The notes under the pieces were generated by a model that saw nothing but the letters and a program-made list of their open reading frames with translations, searched no databases and was not told where the DNA came from. The position numbers were made by a program, and so were the translations under genes. 11,142 nt of DNA from an uncultured Collinsella sp. GTDB taxonomy: Bacteria > Actinomycetota > Coriobacteriia > Coriobacteriales > Coriobacteriaceae. The stretch covers positions 1 through 11,142 of the forward strand of contig CABQHT010000061.1 in assembly GCA_902464035.1 (NCBI GenBank), read 5' to 3'. Of this stretch, positions 5,788 through 11,142 are shown piece by piece; the stretch's first letter is position 1; each line of letters starts with the position of its first letter.

Positions 5788-6905
5788 TTCAGTGCCTTCC
5801 TGATATCGAACAGCATGACCTCGATGGCCAGCTGGGGAGTAACGTTTCTGGCGATGTTGCGCTCGGCGGTCGCGACCGCCTCGAGCGCCTGGGTGGCACC
5901 CGCAACATTGGTCGCGGCGGCAAGCCGACCGATTGTGTCGCGCACATCATCGTTCACCACGTCGGCTGCCTCGTCCTGAAGTGTCAGCAGCACGTCGCGC
6001 ATGAGCGTCCGCGCGCTCGCCAGCGCTTCCATGATACCCGAACGCTCGCGCGCGTTGAGTTCGCGCTTGTTGCGGTCCTCAAGCTGCTTCAATGCTCCAC
6101 GCGACAGGTAGTCGGCGTTTTGCTCGAGTACCTTTTCCTGCGTGGACTTGACCTCGGCGAGCGGCGCCTTGACGGCGACAATGAGCGACTTGGCGCGACT
6201 GAGCACGTCGGCCTCGTCGGCGGCGATGAGCGAATCGATGGCACGGACCATCTGACGGCGGGCGTCCTGGCGCTCGGCGCTCTTAAGAAACTCGATGCCG
6301 CGTGTGGGGCTTCCCGCCACGGCGACCGCCATGCGGCAACGCGCAGGGTCCTGACCGGTGGCGCGGCTCACGGCCTGCGCGGCGACGGCAGGCGATACCA
6401 GCCGAAACGGCACGCACTGGCAACGACTCACGATAGTGGGCAGCATCACGTCGGCCGAGGTACCCAACAGGATGAACATGACGCCCTCGGGCGGCTCCTC
6501 GAGCGTTTTGAGCAGCGCGTTGGCGGTGTTGGCGCGCAGCTGCTCGGCACGGTCGATGATGTAGACCTTTGCCTTGGCACGGATGGGCGCCAGCGGCACG
6601 TCATCGAGCAGCTCGCGGGTCTGGGCAATGAGGTAACCCGTGGCGCTCTCGGGCGTGTAATAGTGCACGTCGGGATGCGTATGCCGAGCAACGCGCACGC
6701 AGCTGTCGCATGAGCCGCAGCCATCCTGCTCGCACAGGAAGGCTTGGGCGAGCGCCCACGCGGCGTCGAGCTTGCCCGCGCCGGGCGCGCCCAAAAACAG
6801 GTAGGCGTGCGATGCGCGACCGCTGGCGACGGCATTGGTCAAAAAGTCGCGCACGCGCTCTTGGGTGTCGAGCTTGGCCAGCAGACTTGCCTGAGCGGGG
6901 GCCAT
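5778..6905 (-). CDS. holB: DNA polymerase III delta' subunit
   Basis: A 375-aa clamp-loader subunit of the AAA+ family, working with delta and tau/gamma to load the beta sliding clamp at replication forks. Seen: P-loop GAPGAGK (39-45), the zinc-binding Cys residues around CEQDGCGSCDSC (58-69), VYIIDRAEQL (Walker B region, about 114-123), ANALLKTLEEPP (128-139) and the SRC motif in TIVSRCQCVPF (158-167). The C-terminal half is a helical collar domain, less conserved. Start: ATG at 6905 is preceded by AAGGAGG 9 nt upstream and lies 1 nt after the tmk stop. A TTG further upstream at 6926 would overlap tmk and lacks support. The stop overlaps the ricT start. The Walker A lysine is present, while Escherichia coli delta' has lost nucleotide binding. 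Confidence 0.93.
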   Translation of the reverse strand: MAPAQASLLAKLDTQERVRDFLTNAVASGRASHAYLFLGAPGAGKLDAAWALAQAFLCEQDGCGSCDSCVRVARHTHPDVHYYTPESATGYLIAQTRELLDDVPLAPIRAKAKVYIIDRAEQLRANTANALLKTLEEPPEGVMFILLGTSADVMLPTIVSRCQCVPFRLVSPAVAAQAVSRATGQDPARCRMAVAVAGSPTRGIEFLKSAERQDARRQMVRAIDSLIAADEADVLSRAKSLIVAVKAPLAEVKSTQEKVLEQNADYLSRGALKQLEDRNKRELNARERSGIMEALASARTLMRDVLLTLQDEAADVVNDDVRDTIGRLAAATNVAGATQALEAVATAERNIARNVTPQLAIEVMLFDIRKALKCR

Positions 6906-6906
6906 G

Positions 6907-7590
6907 TTACTCGGCCTCCTTGGCAAGCGCGGCGGCGACGGCTTCCCGCGGAATGTCGAGACCGTACGCGCGAACCTGCTCGACCGTCTTCTCGAAGACT
7001 TTCTCGACGGTCGTAGTGGCGTCGATGAGCTTTACGCGGTTTGGCTCCTCGGCAGCAATTGCGCAAAACCCCTCGTAGACACGCTCCTGGAATGCCATGC
7101 CCTTGGCCTCCATGCGATCCGCCGCGCCACGGGCTGCCATGCGTAGCGCCGCCTGCTCGGGCGTGATGTGGTAGACGAGTGTGAGCGCCGGGTACGTTCC
7201 CGCGACGGCCAGGTTGTTGGCGTCGCGCACCATCTGGCGATCGAGGCCGTCGGCAAATGCCTGGTAGCAGGTCGTGGAATCGTAGAAGCGATCGCACAGG
7301 ACCACCTTGCCGGCCGCAAGGGCGGGGGCTATGACCTCGTGCACCAACTGGGCGCGCGCCGCCTCGTAGAGCAGCAACTCGCAGGTATCGCCCATCGCCG
7401 TGTTGGCGGGGTCGAGCAGCAGGGCGCGAATCTTTTCGCTGATGGCAGTGCCACCCGGCTCGCGCAGAGTTACGACCTGATAGCCAGCGAGTTCGAGCGC
7501 GCGGGCAAGCAGGCGCGCCTGCGTGGACTTGCCGGCACCGTCGACGCCCTCGAGCGTGATAAAGCTATGTTGAGCAGGCTCAAAAGCCAT
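6907..7590 (-). CDS. tmk: thymidylate kinase (dTMP kinase)
   Basis: A 227-aa cytoplasmic kinase that converts dTMP and ATP to dTDP and ADP, an essential step in dTTP supply. Motifs: P-loop EGVDGAGKST (14-23), REPGGT (43-48) with the catalytic Arg of the DR(E/P)PGG type, CDRFYDST (99-106) for phosphate and sugar binding, and a lid region around RMAARGAADRMEAKGMAFQER (150-170). Length is typical for the family, slightly extended at the C-terminus. Start is ATG at 7590, with AGGAAGGGG 8 nt upstream. It is the first gene of the minus-strand operon and is 1 nt from holB, whose Shine-Dalgarno lies inside the last tmk codons. The pairing of tmk with holB and ricT is conserved in many Gram-positive bacteria. 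Confidence 0.95.
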   Translation of the reverse strand: MAFEPAQHSFITLEGVDGAGKSTQARLLARALELAGYQVVTLREPGGTAISEKIRALLLDPANTAMGDTCELLLYEAARAQLVHEVIAPALAAGKVVLCDRFYDSTTCYQAFADGLDRQMVRDANNLAVAGTYPALTLVYHITPEQAALRMAARGAADRMEAKGMAFQERVYEGFCAIAAEEPNRVKLIDATTTVEKVFEKTVEQVRAYGLDIPREAVAAALAKEAE

Positions 7591-7642
7591 GGGCGCAGCC
7601 CCTTCCTACAAGGCGCGTAAATGCAGATATATCAACCAAGCC

Positions 7643-7672
7643 ATGATACCCCAGTGCTCGGCACGTCCCCAA
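7643..7672 (-). promoter_or_regulatory. candidate promoter of the tmk operon
   Basis: On the minus strand TTGGGG (7667-7672) is followed after 18 nt by TATCAT (7643-7648), five of six matches to the -10 consensus. The start would be near 7636, giving a 5' UTR of about 46 nt before tmk. A promoter is required here because the neighbour upstream is on the other strand. A second AT-rich hexamer, TATATC, nearer tmk is an alternative -10 box. Confidence 0.4.
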
Positions 7673-7696
7673 TGGCTAAAGGCGCCTTTCCAAAGA

Positions 7697-7757
7697 TGCG
7701 GTGAAATAGGGACTGATTGAAGCTCTGAGACCGCCAAACAGTCCCTATTTCACCGCA
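7697..7757. repeat. perfect 19-bp inverted repeat, REP-like palindrome
   Basis: TGCGGTGAAATAGGGACTG (7697-7715) is exactly repeated in inverse at 7739-7757, with a 23-nt loop. It lies between the divergent tmk and zinc-ribbon genes, with no T-run on either side. It shares the core TAGGGAC with the palindrome at 8832-8890, so both may belong to one class of intergenic repeats. A role as a hairpin, a protein binding site or a small repeat element cannot be told apart here. Confidence 0.65.
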
Positions 7758-7786
7758 ACTTATGATGGGGAATTTTGGATGCTGGG

Positions 7787-7792
7787 TATAAT
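7787..7792 (+). promoter_or_regulatory. -10 box of the zinc-ribbon membrane protein gene
   Basis: A perfect TATAAT, preceded by GGG, lies 37 nt before the ATG at 7830. A transcript would start near 7799 with a leader of about 31 nt, including the ribosome site GAAAGGAG. I find no clear -35 box at 16-18 nt, so the promoter may need an activator or rest on the -10 alone. Confidence 0.5.
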
Positions 7793-7829
7793 CGTCGTAT
7801 TGCATTGAAATGTGGCGAAAGGAGTGGCA

Positions 7830-8813
7830 ATGTCTCGGTATTGCGCCTCGTGCGGCAAGCTTCTTGCAGATGATGCCAAGTTCTGCACCTCGTGCGGTGC
7901 ACCCGTTGAGCAAACAGCCGCGAGCGATAGCCAGCCCGCTTTTGAGCAGACCGGCTCCCTTGATACGCCGCAAGCCAAGGCGGACGACTCCCTCGCCTAT
8001 AGCCCCGACCCCGCCGCAAGCCCCGCGGCCGTCGAGACCACGCAACGCATACCCGTCGCGAGCGGCTCGTCCCAACAGCAGCCGGCTCCCGCATACGTGC
8101 CCGCTTCGCCACAGACCCCCGCTTCCAAAAAGAGCGGCACCGGGCCGCTTATCGCCGTTATCGTTGTGCTGGTGGCGATCATCATCGCCCTGGTCATCTT
8201 CTTTGCAATCAGACCGTTCGACAACGCCGCCACGCAGACGACTGCCGAGGTAGCTAAGCTGCACCATGACGTCGACGACGATGACCTAAAGCCTCTCGGC
8301 GATCCCAACAGCCTGTACGACGATGATGACGATGACGACGAGGATGGCGGCGAAGCAACGCTCTCCGAGCAGAACCTCTACCGTCGCCTGAGCGAATACT
8401 ACGACCTGCTCGAAGATCTCGACAGCCAGGTCCGTGGCTGCGCGCAGAACTTCAACGGCAACTATCTGGAAGAGGATCGAACCACCCGTCAAAATCTCGC
8501 CGACGTCGCCGAGCGCACGGAGGACACCATCGAGCAGTATTACGACATCGTCGAGGACCTGGACGTCCCGACGAGCTCCAAAAACTACAGCTCCTGGAAG
8601 GACATCATCGCCCTGTACGACGACCTGGATCACCGCATTGACGCAATCTGTGATGCCTGGGAGATCAGCCTGAAATACGCCAAGCCTGCGGACCACAAGA
8701 ATGAGATCGTGGCGCCGCTGTCGCGCGACAACGTGGCGGGCACCAATGACAATAAGTACCGCCTAGACTTTGAGGAGCGCTATCCCGGCGCCAAGCCTGT
8801 CGAGGTGAACTAG
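7830..8813 (+). CDS. zinc-ribbon, single-pass membrane protein of unknown function
   Basis: A 327-aa protein I cannot assign to a function. Domain order: an N-terminal zinc ribbon with Cys5, Cys8, Cys19 and Cys22 (YCASCGKLL, FCTSCGAPV). Next comes a Pro/Ser/Gln/Ala-rich linker of about 80 residues, then one strong membrane helix at about 105-127 (LIAVIVVLVAIIIALVIFFA). The outer part is strongly acidic, with Asp runs at 148-152 and 164-170, and then a helical region (about 178-290) with many Asp, Glu and Tyr residues. The zinc-ribbon side is expected in the cytoplasm and the acidic domain outside. Start: ATG at 7830 is chosen because AAAGGAG lies 5-6 nt upstream; a GTG at 7812 in the same frame would put that site inside the gene. 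It stands alone between two minus-strand genes and ends before a bidirectional terminator. Confidence 0.85.
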   Translation: MSRYCASCGKLLADDAKFCTSCGAPVEQTAASDSQPAFEQTGSLDTPQAKADDSLAYSPDPAASPAAVETTQRIPVASGSSQQQPAPAYVPASPQTPASKKSGTGPLIAVIVVLVAIIIALVIFFAIRPFDNAATQTTAEVAKLHHDVDDDDLKPLGDPNSLYDDDDDDDEDGGEATLSEQNLYRRLSEYYDLLEDLDSQVRGCAQNFNGNYLEEDRTTRQNLADVAERTEDTIEQYYDIVEDLDVPTSSKNYSSWKDIIALYDDLDHRIDAICDAWEISLKYAKPADHKNEIVAPLSRDNVAGTNDNKYRLDFEERYPGAKPVEVN

Positions 8814-8831
8814 CGCTTTGTCGTTCCCGAG

Positions 8832-8890
8832 CCGGCAGTTAGGGACGTTCCTAAACTGCCGGCAGAAAAAGGAACGTCCCTAACTGCCGG
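8832..8890. repeat. perfect 21-bp inverted repeat with nested half-site, REP-like
   Basis: The arm at 8832-8852 (CCGGCAGTTAGGGACGTTCC plus T) is matched exactly in inverse at 8870-8890, with a 17-nt spacer. Inside, AACTGCCGG (8854-8862) is a further inverse copy of CCGGCAGTT (8832-8840), so two alternative stems are possible and the CCGGCAGTT unit occurs three times. No T-run adjoins the stem; the true terminator follows at 8893. It probably belongs to a dispersed intergenic repeat family. Confidence 0.7.
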
Positions 8891-8892
8891 TC

Positions 8893-8934
8893 AAAAAAAC
8901 GAGCGAGGATCATGAGACCCTCGCTCGTTTTTTT
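8893..8934. terminator. bidirectional Rho-independent terminator
   Basis: Stem CGAGCGAGG (8900-8908) with CCTCGCTCG (8919-8927) and a 10-nt loop, flanked by seven A (8893-8899) and seven T (8928-8934). It therefore works on both strands. It separates the converging zinc-ribbon gene (plus) and topoisomerase gene (minus) and serves both. Confidence 0.92.
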
Positions 8935-8956
8935 GGGCATTGTTTCGACTGCGCCG

Positions 8957-11142
8957 TTACTTGTCGGCGGCTGCTTTCTTGGCAGTCGACTTCTTCGCGG
9001 TCGTCTTCTTGGCGGCAGTGGCTTTCTTAGCCGTGGTCTTCTTTGCCGTGCTCGCCTTGGTCGTAGTCTTGCGGCCGCGGGCGGGCTTCTTCTCCTTGGT
9101 CGGGCAGTCCATGTTGACGCAGATACGCCACGGACCGCGCGCCGTGTTGACCACCACGATGGGGGCGCCGCACTCGGGACAGGTCTCGCCCGTCGCCTCG
9201 AGCTTGCCACGCGCCGGCAGCGGATAGCTCACGCCGCAGTCATCGTAGTTGGTGCAGCGGATAAAGCGCTTGCCGCTCTTCTCGCTCTTGTGCGCGATCA
9301 GGTCGCCATGGCGTCCGGCCTCGGCACACACCTTGCACTCGCCCACTTTAAGGTCGGGCTCGTAGTTGGTGGGGCACGTCGGGTTCACGCAGATCTCGAA
9401 AGCCTTCTGGCGGAACGGCTGACACTTAATGCGCGGCGCACCGCATTCGGGGCACACGGCGGCCTCGCCCTCGAGCGGGCTCACCTTGACGCCGCTCGGC
9501 ACCGGATAGGTCACGTCGCAGTCGGGCCAGCCCATGCAGCCAATGAAGCTGCCGCGGGTCTTGGCGCTCGTCTTCATAACCAGGTCCTTGCCGCACTTGG
9601 GGCAAGCGCCCACGCGCGCATCGGCCGTGACGGCGTCGCTGATGGCGTCGCCGAGCTCCTGCGTATGCTTGAGCAGCTCGTCGAGCACGCCGGCCAGCAG
9701 CGCACGCGAGTGCGTCACGACATGCTCTTCGGTGTCCTCGCCACGCTCGACGCGGGTCATGTCGCCGTCGAGCTCGCTCGTCATATCGGGGCTCGTGATG
9801 CGCGGGGCAAACTGCGTCAGCGCGTCGATGATGGCGATACCCAGCTGGCTCGGCTCCACGGGATCATTTTTGAGGTAGCGCACGGCATACAGGCGCTCGA
9901 TGATGCTCGCGCGCGTGGACTTGGTGCCCAGGCCACGCTTCTCCATCTCCTGCACGAGTTTGCCCTGGCTATAGCGCGCGGGCGGCTCGGTCTGCTTGGC
10001 CTCGAGCTTAATGTCGAACACATCGACCGTATCGCCCTGCTCCAACGGCGGCATCTGCTCGTCGCGCTTGAGTCCGTACGGGTACGCCTCGCGGAAGCCC
10101 GGGGTCACAAGCACGTCGCCCGAAGCCACGAACGGCTCGCCGTTCACATCAAGCTCGAGCTTGGTGTTCTCGATGGTCGCGGGACCCATGAGCGTCGCCA
10201 GGAAGCGGCGGGCGATGAGGTCGTAGAGCTTGCGCTGGCCGCCATCGAGCGTGGACGGATCGCCCTCGCCCGTGGGATAGATAGGCGGGTGGTCGGTGGT
10301 CTCGACCTTGCCGCGCGTGGGCTTCATGGGACCGGCGAGCACCTTTTTGCACACGGGCGCCAGCGCCGGGTTGATCTTTGCCAGGTCGCTCACCACGGCG
10401 CCCAGATCGAGCGTCGCAGGGTACACGGTGTTATCGACACGCGGGTAGCTGATGAGACCGGCCATGTAGAGGGACTCGGCGATGCGCATCGTACGCGCAG
10501 GCGAGATGCCCTCGGCCGCGGCGGCAGCCTGCAGCGATGTCGTCGCAAACGGCGTGGGCGGCTGCTGCTTGCGCGAACGCTTGGTCACCGCGGCGACGGT
10601 TGCCGTCGCAACGCCGTCAACATGGCCGTACGCCGTCTCGGCAGCGTCCTTGTCGGTAAAGCGTGCCGTCTTGTGCGCAATCTTAAAGCGGTCGTCCTCG
10701 GCAGCACCCTGCGCGGCGCCCATGCCGCGAATCTGCCAATAGTCCTCGGGCACAAACGCCATGCGCTCGCGCTCGCGCTCGACCACCAGGGCAAGCGTCG
10801 GTGTCTGCACGCGACCGGCGGAGCGTACGTTGCCAAAGCCGCCAAACTTGGCGAGCGTCAGATAGCGCGTGAGCACCGCGCCCCAGATAAGGTCGATGTG
10901 CTGACGGCTCTCGCCGGCGTCGGCCAGGTTCTGGTCGAGCGAGACGAGATTATCGAAGGCGTGCGTGATCTCGGCCTTGGTAAACGAAGAGTACTGGGCG
11001 CGGGCAACCGGCAAGTCGGGCGCCACCTCACGCACCTTGTTGAGGGCGTCCGAACCAATCAGCTCGCCCTCGCGATCGAAGTCCGTGGCGATGATGACGC
11101 TGTCGGACTTTTTAGCGAGGTTCTTGAGCGAGCGAATGAGCT
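8957..11142 (-). CDS. topA: type IA DNA topoisomerase I, 5' end beyond the window
   Basis: The 3' part (727 codons) of a topoisomerase that relaxes negative supercoils through a 5'-phosphotyrosine link. The frame runs to the window edge, so the start and most of the Toprim domain are missing. Residues counted from the edge: Toprim motif IATDFDREGELIG (about 21-33), SAGRVQTPTLALV (107-119), catalytic Tyr232 in LISYPRVDNTVYP (codon 10445-10447), and GLGTKSTRASIIERL (403-417). Four four-Cys zinc fingers follow, near 513-541, 563-589, 602-635 and 654-679. A 44-residue Lys/Ala/Thr tail made of repeats such as TAKKTTAKK closes the protein, like histone H1. DFDREGELIG and ISYPRxDNTVYP resemble the archaeal-type topoisomerase I or topoisomerase III lineage more than the usual bacterial ATDxDREGEAIAWH and ITYMRTDS. 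A topB-type name is thus an alternative. Confidence 0.9.
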   Translation of the reverse strand, partial: LIRSLKNLAKKSDSVIIATDFDREGELIGSDALNKVREVAPDLPVARAQYSSFTKAEITHAFDNLVSLDQNLADAGESRQHIDLIWGAVLTRYLTLAKFGGFGNVRSAGRVQTPTLALVVERERERMAFVPEDYWQIRGMGAAQGAAEDDRFKIAHKTARFTDKDAAETAYGHVDGVATATVAAVTKRSRKQQPPTPFATTSLQAAAAAEGISPARTMRIAESLYMAGLISYPRVDNTVYPATLDLGAVVSDLAKINPALAPVCKKVLAGPMKPTRGKVETTDHPPIYPTGEGDPSTLDGGQRKLYDLIARRFLATLMGPATIENTKLELDVNGEPFVASGDVLVTPGFREAYPYGLKRDEQMPPLEQGDTVDVFDIKLEAKQTEPPARYSQGKLVQEMEKRGLGTKSTRASIIERLYAVRYLKNDPVEPSQLGIAIIDALTQFAPRITSPDMTSELDGDMTRVERGEDTEEHVVTHSRALLAGVLDELLKHTQELGDAISDAVTADARVGACPKCGKDLVMKTSAKTRGSFIGCMGWPDCDVTYPVPSGVKVSPLEGEAAVCPECGAPRIKCQPFRQKAFEICVNPTCPTNYEPDLKVGECKVCAEAGRHGDLIAHKSEKSGKRFIRCTNYDDCGVSYPLPARGKLEATGETCPECGAPIVVVNTARGPWRICVNMDCPTKEKKPARGRKTTTKASTAKKTTAKKATAAKKTTAKKSTAKKAAADK

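Noticed and set aside
6906..6926. Upstream TTG start for holB
   Set aside because: It would extend into tmk. The ATG at 6905 has AAGGAGG at ideal spacing and sits 1 nt after the tmk stop.
7632..8267. 211-codon minus-strand frame between tmk and the zinc-ribbon gene
   Set aside because: It covers the palindrome and the divergent promoter region and overlaps the zinc-ribbon gene; its composition is not protein-like.
8954..9090. Repeated sequence in the topoisomerase tail as a tandem DNA repeat or CRISPR-like array
   Set aside because: The repetition comes from Lys/Ala/Thr codon repeats in the coding frame; units are short, irregular and without spacers.

Overview
The window is high-GC DNA that reads like a gut actinobacterium of the class Coriobacteriia, most likely Collinsella or a close relative. 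I infer this from codon use, the tmk-holB-ricT gene order, the coriobacterial style of the lipoprotein and nuclease-like proteins, and the intergenic palindromes. No rRNA, tRNA, CRISPR array or complete transposase gene is visible.

Layout, left to right. 1-295 has no convincing gene and ends in a minus-strand terminator. About 296-1303 (minus) is a family-3 solute-binding lipoprotein, with a consensus -10 box far upstream. 1541-2054 holds no gene but contains that promoter, tandem GC-rich hairpins, and a 217-bp element with 45-bp terminal inverted repeats that looks like a MITE. 2055-7590 is a tightly packed minus-strand operon, transcribed right to left: tmk, holB, ricT, comF, then a DUF559/AbiEi-like predicted nuclease-fold protein. 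7591-7829 is a divergent promoter region with a perfect 19-bp palindrome. 7830-8813 (plus) is a zinc-ribbon, single-pass membrane protein of unknown function. 8814-8956 holds a second perfect palindrome (21 bp) and a bidirectional terminator. 8957-11142 (minus) is the 3' part of a type IA DNA topoisomerase whose start lies beyond the window.

How the genes fit together. tmk (dTTP synthesis), holB (clamp-loader delta' subunit) and ricT (RNase Y / RNA-processing partner) form a widely conserved bacterial cluster. Here they are coupled by 1-nt spacing or overlapping start and stop codons. comF (competence-type phosphoribosyltransferase) follows after a 102-nt gap whose end is a hairpin that buries the comF ribosome binding site. 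The last gene is accessory and carries a run of ten G residues exactly inside its predicted nuclease core. Gaining or losing one G would truncate the protein, so it is a candidate phase-variable defence-type gene. This tract, the MITE-like element, the comF hairpin and the long Arg/Gly-rich tail on RicT are the most unusual things in the window.
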